From contig CAZEAN010000063.1 of assembly GCA_964510225.1 (NCBI GenBank), positions 1 through 34,488 on the forward strand: DNA of 34,488 nucleotides. Direction: 5' to 3'. This document shows positions 1 through 6,260 of the stretch, piece by piece. The stretch is from CAZEAN01 sp964510225. Its GTDB lineage: Bacteria; Planctomycetota; Planctomycetia; Isosphaerales; Isosphaeraceae. The notes below the pieces were generated by a model that saw only the letters and a program-made list of their open reading frames with translations, was not told the DNA's origin and ran no database searches. Made by a program: the position numbers and the translations under genes. Every line of letters starts with the position of its first letter. Within the stretch, counting starts at the first letter, position 1.

Positions 1-291
1 GCGCAGGAGGGGGGCTATCCTCAACCCCCTGACCCTCAGCCACGGATTCCGGTAATCGAAGTCTAACCGTTTCGTCGCGTCCCCCGATATTTCGGATCGA
101 TTGGACTCTCTAACGATCAACGCGAGAAGATCTACGAGATTCGATCCCGGCGCGCCGGCGAGATTGCCGCCCTAGAACGACAGATTGAGCAGATCAAAGC
201 GGGAATCATTGCCGAATGCGAATCTGTGCTGACCGAGACGCAAAAAACCCTCCTCGACGAGATCCGCAAACGCAAGGACAGCGACGGCTGA
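1..291 (+). pseudogene. 3' part of a small helical protein gene, interrupted by in-frame TAA
   Basis: One frame is coding-like from the window edge to the TGA at 289-291 but contains a TAA at 64-66. Upstream of the TAA it reads a proline-rich stretch (PQPPDPQP, then IPVIEV). Downstream it reads PFRRVPRYFGSIGLSNDQREK followed by a charged, probably coiled-coil helix that ends KRKDSDG. The segment after the stop has no ATG, GTG or TTG until position 226, so it cannot easily be a separate gene. This suggests one gene split by a nonsense change, or a base error at the TAA; TAA is not a selenocysteine codon. The downstream part resembles, from memory, short planctomycetal proteins with a 'VPRYFG..GL..EQRE.IY' segment and unknown function. 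The 5' end lies outside the window. Confidence 0.5.
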
Positions 292-308
292 TCCTCGAAT
301 GCGGTCGA

Positions 309-336
309 TTGACCGAGTCCAGGGCTCGGGTAAGAT
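309..336 (+). promoter_or_regulatory. Sigma70-type promoter for tRNA-Ser
   Basis: TTGACC (309-314) is followed after 16 nt by TAAGAT (331-336); an overlapping GATAAT at 334-339 is an alternative -10. Transcription would begin near 343, about 26 nt before the tRNA, which suits a tRNA leader. The VTT-DUF547 gene 106 nt beyond the tRNA may share this transcript. Confidence 0.5.
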
Positions 337-368
337 AATAGTCTGTCCGGTCGTGATCATGAGCCGGA

Positions 369-457
369 GGAGAGGTGACCGAGCGGCCGAAGGTGCGGCA
401 CTGGAAATGCCGTGTACGGGTCACACCGTACCGAGGGTTCGAATCCCTCCCTCTCCG
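369..457 (+). tRNA. tRNA-Ser(GGA)
   Basis: All arms can be folded by eye. The acceptor GGAGAGG (369-375) pairs with CCTCTCC (450-456), with discriminator G457. The anticodon stem CGGCA/TGCCG encloses a loop with anticodon GGA at 403-405. A long variable arm has the stem GTACGG/CCGTAC (414-419 with 426-431), as expected for a class II serine tRNA. The T arm GAGGG-TTCGAAT-CCCTC spans 433-449. The 3' CCA is not encoded. It decodes UCC and UCU serine codons. It is not the selenocysteine tRNA, which would need anticodon UCA and a longer acceptor/T stack. Confidence 0.96.
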
Positions 458-563
458 CTCCAATCACGCTAAATGCTGGGCCTTCGGTCTGATCTGTCCC
501 GATCTAATCCGCAGAAAAACGACTCTGCTGCCAACCACTGACGGTCGGGTAAAGCGAGGGATC

Positions 564-2234
564 ATGGCTGATCAGGGCGTCATGGAAGCGACTCAGAGAG
601 ATCTCTTTTCCCTCCTTCGGCGCCCTTCAACTTGGCTCCGGCTCACCTCAGTCTTGGTGATTGGCCTTAGCCTCTTTCTCCTTAACTCAAGTCTCCCAAC
701 AGCGTCGATCTGGGACGCCATTGAGATTGGGATCGATCATTCAGGAAACTGGGGCCCCATCCTCTTCGGGATCCTCTACGTTCTCGCGGTTGTGTTTATG
801 CTTCCGGGATCGGGGCTCACCATTGCGAGCGGGGTGCTCTTTGGAACCCTCTTAGGGACCATCATCGCGTCGATTGCCTCCACCATCGGCGCAGCAATTA
901 CCTTTTTGATCGCTCGGACCTTAGGTCGCCAACGACTCGCCAGATTTATTCAGACCGATCCCCGGCTTTTCGCAATTGATCAGGCAATCCGCGACCGAGG
1001 TGTCCGGATCGTCGCGTTGCTCCGACTCTCACCGGTTGTCCCGTTTAATCTCCAGAATTATCTCTATGGTTTCACCGCGATCCCCTTCGTTCAGTGCATC
1101 CTGACGAGTTGGATCACAATGATCCCTGGAACCTTGCTCTTCGTCTGGCTTGGTGAACTCGGACGCGCTAGCATTCAGGCAACAACCAGCACCCCCAATG
1201 GAAAAACTCCGTTGGAATGGGGGCTTCTTATCATCGGCCTCCTGGCAACCTTCGCGGTCACGTTCTTCCTTTCTCGGATCGCGAAGAAAGCGATCAGCGA
1301 GATCCATATCCAAGAAATCGCCGACAAGCCATCCTCGACGATCACGGCACTGACGGAAGTGGATCCCCAACCGGCAAATCCTCGTGATCGCTTGACGATC
1401 TTCCTTCTTGGTGTTGCAACGCTTCTGCTGATCATCAGCCTGACGGCTCAAAGTCGCCGTGATCAAATCAAGCGATTCGTCGAGCAATTGATCAGCCCAC
1501 CCCGAGTCGTTCTGAACGAAGCGTACGACGACTCCAATCTGGACGGAGAATTCGACCACTCCGATTGGGATCATCTGCTCAATGCCCATCTGCTTCCTGG
1601 CGGTTGGGTCGACTACGAAGGAATCCGAGCCGATCGTGCAACGCTCAGCCGCTACCTTGAAACATTGGGGGGAGTCGACTTTGATCAACTCAGCCGTAAC
1701 GAGAAGCTCGCACTGCTCTTGAACGCTTACAATGCATTCACTGTTGAATTAATCTTGGAACACCCAGCAGTCAATTCGATTCTCGAGATCCGTGGTGAGA
1801 AACGTTGGAAGGACGTCCGCTGGAACCTCGGAGGTGAATTTTTAAGCCTTGAGCAGCTTGAGCACGAGCGAATCCGACCGAGGTTCCGTGAACCTCGGGT
1901 CCACTTTGCTCTGGTCTGCGCCTCGGTCGGTTGCCCGCCGCTCCGCGCCGAAGCCTATACCGGCGACCGGATCGAGGAACAGCTTGAGGAACAGGCCCAA
2001 CTTGTTCACTCCAACACGCGTTGGTTGCGTATTTCCGACGACGGCTCCAATCTCTGGCTCACCCGCCTTTATCAATGGTACGGAAACGACTTTGCCCAGG
2101 TCGCTGGAAGCGAACTTAACTATATCGCCCGCTATCACCGAGGGGTCAGTCAAGATCTCAACAAGGGGAGGATCCCTCGGATTCAGTGGCTGGAGTACGA
2201 TTGGTCCTTGAACGACGTACGGAATCGGCCTTGA
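564..2234 (+). CDS. VTT (DedA/TVP38-like) membrane domain fused to DUF547
   Basis: A 556-residue protein with two recognisable halves. Residues about 65-200 form a VTT/SNARE-associated domain with several membrane helices, including the segments GVLFGTLLGTIIAS, LIARTLGR and RLSPVVPFNLQNYLYGF. Further membrane helices lie near 218-237 and 278-294. Residues about 335-515 are a DUF547 domain, with WVDYEGIRAD, LLLNAYNAFTVE, and a CASVGCPPLR motif with two cysteines. VTT proteins are linked to lipid scrambling or small-molecule transport; DUF547 has no firmly known function. By the hydrophobicity pattern the DUF547 half is attached beyond the last helix. The start at 564 follows GAGGG at 556-560. 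An open frame continuing upstream to 375 only reads through the tRNA and is not coding. The fusion is clear; its function is not. Confidence 0.88.
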   Translation: MADQGVMEATQRDLFSLLRRPSTWLRLTSVLVIGLSLFLLNSSLPTASIWDAIEIGIDHSGNWGPILFGILYVLAVVFMLPGSGLTIASGVLFGTLLGTIIASIASTIGAAITFLIARTLGRQRLARFIQTDPRLFAIDQAIRDRGVRIVALLRLSPVVPFNLQNYLYGFTAIPFVQCILTSWITMIPGTLLFVWLGELGRASIQATTSTPNGKTPLEWGLLIIGLLATFAVTFFLSRIAKKAISEIHIQEIADKPSSTITALTEVDPQPANPRDRLTIFLLGVATLLLIISLTAQSRRDQIKRFVEQLISPPRVVLNEAYDDSNLDGEFDHSDWDHLLNAHLLPGGWVDYEGIRADRATLSRYLETLGGVDFDQLSRNEKLALLLNAYNAFTVELILEHPAVNSILEIRGEKRWKDVRWNLGGEFLSLEQLEHERIRPRFREPRVHFALVCASVGCPPLRAEAYTGDRIEEQLEEQAQLVHSNTRWLRISDDGSNLWLTRLYQWYGNDFAQVAGSELNYIARYHRGVSQDLNKGRIPRIQWLEYDWSLNDVRNRP

Positions 2235-2327
2235 ATGGACTCTAGAGCGGAATCGATCTTCCAATCAGGGTAGGTTTCGAGCTAACCCTCGCGCGACCCT
2301 CCAACGTTTGATCATGGAGAGGAACCG

Positions 2328-3362
2328 ATGACTCCCAACCCGACTGAATTCTCACGTCGACGGTTCGTTCAGACTACGGCTGCTCTGGGGATTGCAACGC
2401 AAGGAGCAATCGGAGGAGCCCAAGGCGATGATCAAGAAGTCAACGGTGGTGGACTGACCGTTCCTTCCGTCGTCCTCGGTCGGACCGGGATTGAGGTTTC
2501 TGCCCTCGGAATCGGCTGCGCCTATTTTCAACGAGCCCATGTTGATTCCGACGATGTCCAAGAAACCTTGAAGCGTGCGCTGGAACTCGGCGTGAACTAC
2601 CTCGACGTCGCACCAAACTATGGGAATGAGGAGATCGGCTTCTCGGAAGAGAAGATGGGGCCGTCGCTCGCTGATCGAGCATTCCGCGACCGGTTCTTTC
2701 TCGTCAGCAAGACCGAAGAGGAAACCCGAGACGGGACCTGGCGACTCCTCGAACAGAGCCTAAAGCGACTCCAGACAGATCGGATCGATTTGATCCACCT
2801 CCACAATCTCGGCCACGAACCACGTTGGACCGATCTTCCGAAGGCGTTCGGCCCCCATGGGGCAATGGAAGCGTTACGGGAAGCACGCGCACAAGGGATC
2901 ATCCGGTTCATCGGCGCTAGCGGCCACCTTCATCCTTCCCGATTCCACTATGCGATTGATTCGGATGAAATCGATGTCTTGATGAATGCCGTCAACTTCG
3001 TCGTCCAACATTCGTACGATTTCGAGAACAAGATTTGGGCCCGTGCCCGACTGAAGAATCTCGGGCTCGTCGCGATGAAAGTGCTCGGTGGCGGTGGTTC
3101 CAATAGCCAATCGCCGGGGAAAGGCGGCTTTCGGATTCCCCAGGATCGTTATGAACTCGCAATTCGTTACGCGATCTCAATCCCGGGGATCCACGTCGCT
3201 GTCATCGGGATGGAAGGGATCCCTGAGCTGGAACAAGCTGCTCAAACACTTACCAAGGTGAGCCCACTGACCGAGGAGGAGCAGATCACGATTGCCCGAG
3301 AAGGCCTTGAACTTCTCCGGAAAGATCAGTGGCGCCAAGCGTACGGAACACCAATCTCCTAA
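2328..3362 (+). CDS. Tat-exported aldo/keto reductase
   Basis: 344 residues. The N terminus carries a twin-arginine signal (SRRRFVQTTAALGIATQGAIGGA), so the folded enzyme is probably exported with its nicotinamide cofactor. The mature part is an aldo/keto reductase TIM barrel, starting LGRTGIEVSALGIGCAYF. The family catalytic set is visible: Asp93 and Tyr98 in YLDVAPNYG, Lys128 in VSKTEE, and His157/His159 in DLIHLHNLG. It probably reduces or oxidises sugars or other carbonyl compounds with NAD(P)H; the substrate cannot be read from sequence. Exported Tat-type AKRs are common in Planctomycetota. A GGAGAGG ribosome-binding site lies 5 nt before the ATG. It is convergent with gmd, 24 nt between stops, with no obvious terminator hairpin. 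Confidence 0.93.
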   Translation: MTPNPTEFSRRRFVQTTAALGIATQGAIGGAQGDDQEVNGGGLTVPSVVLGRTGIEVSALGIGCAYFQRAHVDSDDVQETLKRALELGVNYLDVAPNYGNEEIGFSEEKMGPSLADRAFRDRFFLVSKTEEETRDGTWRLLEQSLKRLQTDRIDLIHLHNLGHEPRWTDLPKAFGPHGAMEALREARAQGIIRFIGASGHLHPSRFHYAIDSDEIDVLMNAVNFVVQHSYDFENKIWARARLKNLGLVAMKVLGGGGSNSQSPGKGGFRIPQDRYELAIRYAISIPGIHVAVIGMEGIPELEQAAQTLTKVSPLTEEEQITIAREGLELLRKDQWRQAYGTPIS

Positions 3363-3386
3363 GAGCTGGTTCCGAAGCTTCTAATC

Positions 3387-4418
3387 TTAGGCGATCCGAA
3401 CCTGTCCTTGTTTCTTGTAACCTAAGGCAAATTTCTCACGCTCGGCCAATTCGAGGTCGTGTTCGAGCATCATCTTGATCAGGCCATCGAGATCGACCTC
3501 GGGCTCCCAACCGAGTCGCTCCTTGGCCTTAGTCGGATCGCCCAGAAGAACGTCGACTTCGGACGGCCGCATGTATTTCTCGTCGAACTTGACAAAGTCG
3601 TTGTAGTCGAGTTCGAGCATTGAGAAGGTTTTTTCGAGGAACTCACGGACACTGTGGGTCACACCCATGGCAACAATGTAGTCGTCGGCGTTTTCTTGTT
3701 GGAGCATCAACCACATCGCCTTCACATAATCGCCCGCGAAGCCCCAATCCCGTTTCGCGTCGAGATTTCCCATCACGAGTTCGGATTGGAGCCCCGCCTT
3801 AATTCGGGCCGCACCGAGGGTGATCTTCCGCGTTACAAAAGACTCACCTCGCCTCGGACTCTCATGGTTGAAGAGAATTCCTGAACATGCGTAAAGCTTG
3901 TACGCTTCTCGATAGTTAATCGTTTGCCAATGGCCATAGAGCTTGGCACAGGCGTAGGGGCTCCGAGGATGGAACGGAGTCTCCATCGTTTGTGGTGCCG
4001 GAGCAGCGCCGAACATCTCCGAACTACTCGCCTGGTAAAACCGGACCTCTTTGGTCCGGTTGAGTTGCCGGACCGCCTCCAGCAATCGGAGGGTTCCCAG
4101 CCCAACAGCATCCGCCGTGTAAAGCGGCTGATCGAAGGAGACCCGGACGTGGCTCTGCGCACCCAGGTTGTAGACTTCGTCCGGCCTGATCTGGTCCATC
4201 AGCATCGCGAGGCTCGAGGCATCACCGAGATCACCGTAGTGGAGCTTGAAGCGGTCGCGATAGTCTGAGTTCCGCTGGAGGTGGTCAATCCGGCTTCGAT
4301 TCAAGGTGCTCGTCCGTCGGACAAGACCATGGACCTCATAGTCAGGCTTCGAGAGAAGGAACTCAGCGAGGTAAGAGCCGTCTTGACCGGTGATTCCAGT
4401 GATAAACGCTGATTTCAT
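3387..4418 (-). CDS. gmd: GDP-mannose 4,6-dehydratase
   Basis: 343 residues, the usual length for Gmd, a short-chain dehydrogenase that converts GDP-mannose to GDP-4-keto-6-deoxymannose, the precursor of GDP-fucose, GDP-rhamnose and related sugars. Visible signatures are the nucleotide-binding GITGQDGSYLAE at residues 8-19, ASSSEMFG near 130-137 with Glu134, Tyr155 and Lys159 in SPYACAKLYGHW, and NHESPRRGESFVTRKIT near 184-200. I chose ATG 4418 because the protein then begins directly with MKSAFITGITGQDG; a GTG at 4457 would add 13 unlikely residues. No strong ribosome-binding site is seen. It is the last gene of the polysaccharide locus, 137 nt behind the EpsI-like gene, so it may also have its own promoter. 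No GDP-fucose synthase gene lies beside it. Confidence 0.96.
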   Translation of the reverse strand: MKSAFITGITGQDGSYLAEFLLSKPDYEVHGLVRRTSTLNRSRIDHLQRNSDYRDRFKLHYGDLGDASSLAMLMDQIRPDEVYNLGAQSHVRVSFDQPLYTADAVGLGTLRLLEAVRQLNRTKEVRFYQASSSEMFGAAPAPQTMETPFHPRSPYACAKLYGHWQTINYREAYKLYACSGILFNHESPRRGESFVTRKITLGAARIKAGLQSELVMGNLDAKRDWGFAGDYVKAMWLMLQQENADDYIVAMGVTHSVREFLEKTFSMLELDYNDFVKFDEKYMRPSEVDVLLGDPTKAKERLGWEPEVDLDGLIKMMLEHDLELAEREKFALGYKKQGQVRIA

Positions 4419-4555
4419 CTTGTTGAGTTGATCCAATAAAGTATTGATTTGAGGCACTCAGCGTGCACTGAAGACCCCCTCTCTGAACCGTCCGACCCGA
4501 TTGGATAAGCCTAAGCCACAACCTCAACTTTAGAGGAGGACGCAATCACGCTCCA

Positions 4556-5227
4556 TTAGGGACGAAAGTAGCTCGCTCGATTGCTTGGCAGGGAGGGTTC
4601 AAGGCCAACCAGCACCTGGGAGACAAATTGTTGAAACAGGGAATCGTTGATTCCAGTGTCACCTGGGAAGAATACTTCAACCGTGAGGCCGGATCCTCGG
4701 GTGGTCCGTCCGTGACTGCTCCGGCTTGTGATTGGAAGACTCCGGACGAACTGTTCAAGCTGCCCTTCACCAAAAATGTAGTACCAGAAGCCAATCCGTT
4801 GCAAGAGTTCCCCCTTGCGGTACCCAAGCATCGAGATCGATTGTGGTCCCGATGGACCGTTAACCTCGACCACTTTGGTCGCCGATTCGACCTTCGTCCA
4901 ACCGCCTGATGGCAAGCAGATTTCCGGCGAATGACGAAGGTTGAGCCCCAACTTAGAATAATTGATCCAGAGCCAAACCTCAGAACCTGGGATCGACCGA
5001 TTCGAATAAACCCGATTGATGTATTCCGACGCCTGCGACTCCTTAGCGATCCTGGAGTCGACCGGAACGTCGTGACCGACCCAGTCGCCGAGTGACATCG
5101 GTAGCTCTTGGAGCGACTTTTTAAGGTCCGGCCGTTCGGTCTGGACCAGTTGTCCTAAACCTTGGTCAATCGCATAGCCGGAACCTAAAAGCAAGGTCCC
5201 GAGGACGGTCCTCCGTGTTGGATTCAA
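4556..5227 (-). CDS. EpsI-like exosortase-associated protein
   Basis: 223 residues. The family signature region is present: LGDWVGHDVP near residues 46-55, WLWINYSKLGLNLRHSPEICLPSGGW near 86-110, and a later GYRKGELLQRIGFWYYIF segment. EpsI-type proteins occur either as a separate gene beside, or as the C-terminal domain of, exosortases in polysaccharide loci. The role is not settled; the conserved His-Pro-x-x-Cys suggests a processing function. The N terminus (NPTRRTVLGTLLLGSG) looks like a membrane anchor or Tat-like signal. I chose TTG 5227 because AAGGAG lies exactly 6 nt upstream; the longer frame from 5326 would overlap the exosortase by 70 nt. This leaves a 29-nt gap behind the exosortase, consistent with one operon. 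Confidence 0.88.
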   Translation of the reverse strand: MNPTRRTVLGTLLLGSGYAIDQGLGQLVQTERPDLKKSLQELPMSLGDWVGHDVPVDSRIAKESQASEYINRVYSNRSIPGSEVWLWINYSKLGLNLRHSPEICLPSGGWTKVESATKVVEVNGPSGPQSISMLGYRKGELLQRIGFWYYIFGEGQLEQFVRSLPITSRSSHGRTTRGSGLTVEVFFPGDTGINDSLFQQFVSQVLVGLEPSLPSNRASYFRP

Positions 5228-5233
5228 TGTCGT

Positions 5234-5239
5234 CTCCTT
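5234..5239 (-). promoter_or_regulatory. Ribosome-binding site deciding TTG start of EpsI-like gene
   Basis: AAGGAG on the minus strand, 6 nt before TTG 5227. It lies inside the gap after the exosortase stop and is the reason for preferring the shorter protein. Confidence 0.6.
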
Positions 5240-5256
5240 CAGAGTCTGGATGAAGC

Positions 5257-6213
5257 TTAGGCCGGTTTCGGGATCGATCGCGATCTTGAATGCGGAAGGG
5301 TCACGATCATGTCGAGGACGAGGCACTCAAGCTTGAGCAGCCCTAATCCAAACCCCATCAACAGGAGCCCTTCTAACGTGTGAAACGTCCCTTGCGCAAG
5401 CTCGGGATCAACCGCCATCAGTCGACCGGTCAAGACCACCCGACCGATGTTCGCGGTCAAGGCAATCGGGATCGAGGAGACTACCAAGATCAGGCGATAC
5501 CAGAGCGGACGCCCCGAGAGATAAGCCACCGCAGTGGTCAACGCAAGGAATCCGGTCAACTGACGCATCCCGCTGCACGCCTCGGCCACAAACATCTCGA
5601 CACCGCCTGGGAGGGTCAGCCGGTTCCCTTCGCGGAGGACGGGTAACCCCGTCCCATCAAGGATCACTGCGGAGACTTCACTGACCTTTAACTGCAAGGG
5701 GCTCGCCAACAAGGTGTAAAGATGAATTGGCAAAGGAACCATGAACACAAGAAAAAGCAACGCGAAACTGAAACGAGTCAGCGCGCCGCGCCCCGCTCCG
5801 AGTGCAATGATCCCGCTAAGCCCTAGGAGAAACGAGAGATCCCCCACAAAGCCAACCGGGATCAGAGTCGTTACGAATCGGCCCACTAAAGCCATCGAGA
5901 GCAACCCAAGACCAATCCAGTGCCCTCGGAGATACGGAATCGGCCCTCGACGAGCTGCGGCATCGGCAAAGTAGAGCGCCAGGAGCGGAACGAGGAAGCC
6001 ATGACTGTAGTTAGGATCAGTCGACCAGAGATCGACGAAATGGCGGAGATTCCCTCGGAAGAGCAGCCCCAGGATGACGAGGGAGACGAGCGATCCGATA
6101 ATCGCCCGCCGTGACTCTGGCTCAGACCAAGCTGAACGGAACTGAGACCAGAGCGAGTACGAAGGGGCTGACGCCACCGGATTCATTGGTTCGATCACAA
6201 CTGATGTAGACAC
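5257..6213 (-). CDS. Exosortase (exosortase/archaeosortase family membrane peptidase)
   Basis: 318 residues with about eight hydrophobic helices. The catalytic triad of the family is visible: Cys212 in VAEACSGMRQL, Arg258 in ALTANIGRVVLTG and His278 in GTFHTLEG. Other family features are the N-terminal DPNYSHGFLVPLLAL segment and FLVFMVPLP near 154-162. Exosortases act in the inner membrane as transpeptidase-like enzymes on proteins with PEP-CTERM-type tails, and usually sit in exopolysaccharide loci, as here. No PEP-CTERM-like tail is recognisable on any protein in this window. It may belong to the planctomycetal XrtU-type group, but that is from memory. I chose GTG 6213 because AAGGAG lies 7 nt upstream; an in-frame TTG at 6237 lacks one. 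EpsI follows 29 nt later. Confidence 0.93.
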   Translation of the reverse strand: MSTSVVIEPMNPVASAPSYSLWSQFRSAWSEPESRRAIIGSLVSLVILGLLFRGNLRHFVDLWSTDPNYSHGFLVPLLALYFADAAARRGPIPYLRGHWIGLGLLSMALVGRFVTTLIPVGFVGDLSFLLGLSGIIALGAGRGALTRFSFALLFLVFMVPLPIHLYTLLASPLQLKVSEVSAVILDGTGLPVLREGNRLTLPGGVEMFVAEACSGMRQLTGFLALTTAVAYLSGRPLWYRLILVVSSIPIALTANIGRVVLTGRLMAVDPELAQGTFHTLEGLLLMGFGLGLLKLECLVLDMIVTLPHSRSRSIPKPA

Positions 6214-6220
6214 GCGAACA

Positions 6221-6226
6221 CTCCTT
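6221..6226 (-). promoter_or_regulatory. Ribosome-binding site deciding GTG start of exosortase
   Basis: AAGGAG on the minus strand, 7 nt before GTG 6213. Confidence 0.6.
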
Positions 6227-6260
6227 GTTCTCCGCAACGATCGCCTGGTGAGGCAAGCAG

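Noticed and set aside
64..66. TAA as another recoded codon
   Set aside because: UAA is not decoded as Sec or Pyl, and no SECIS-like hairpin follows; a nonsense change or base error is simpler.
375..563. Open frame running through the tRNA into the VTT-DUF547 gene
   Set aside because: The first ~27 codons are the tRNA-Ser itself; the real start is ATG 564 with its own ribosome-binding site.
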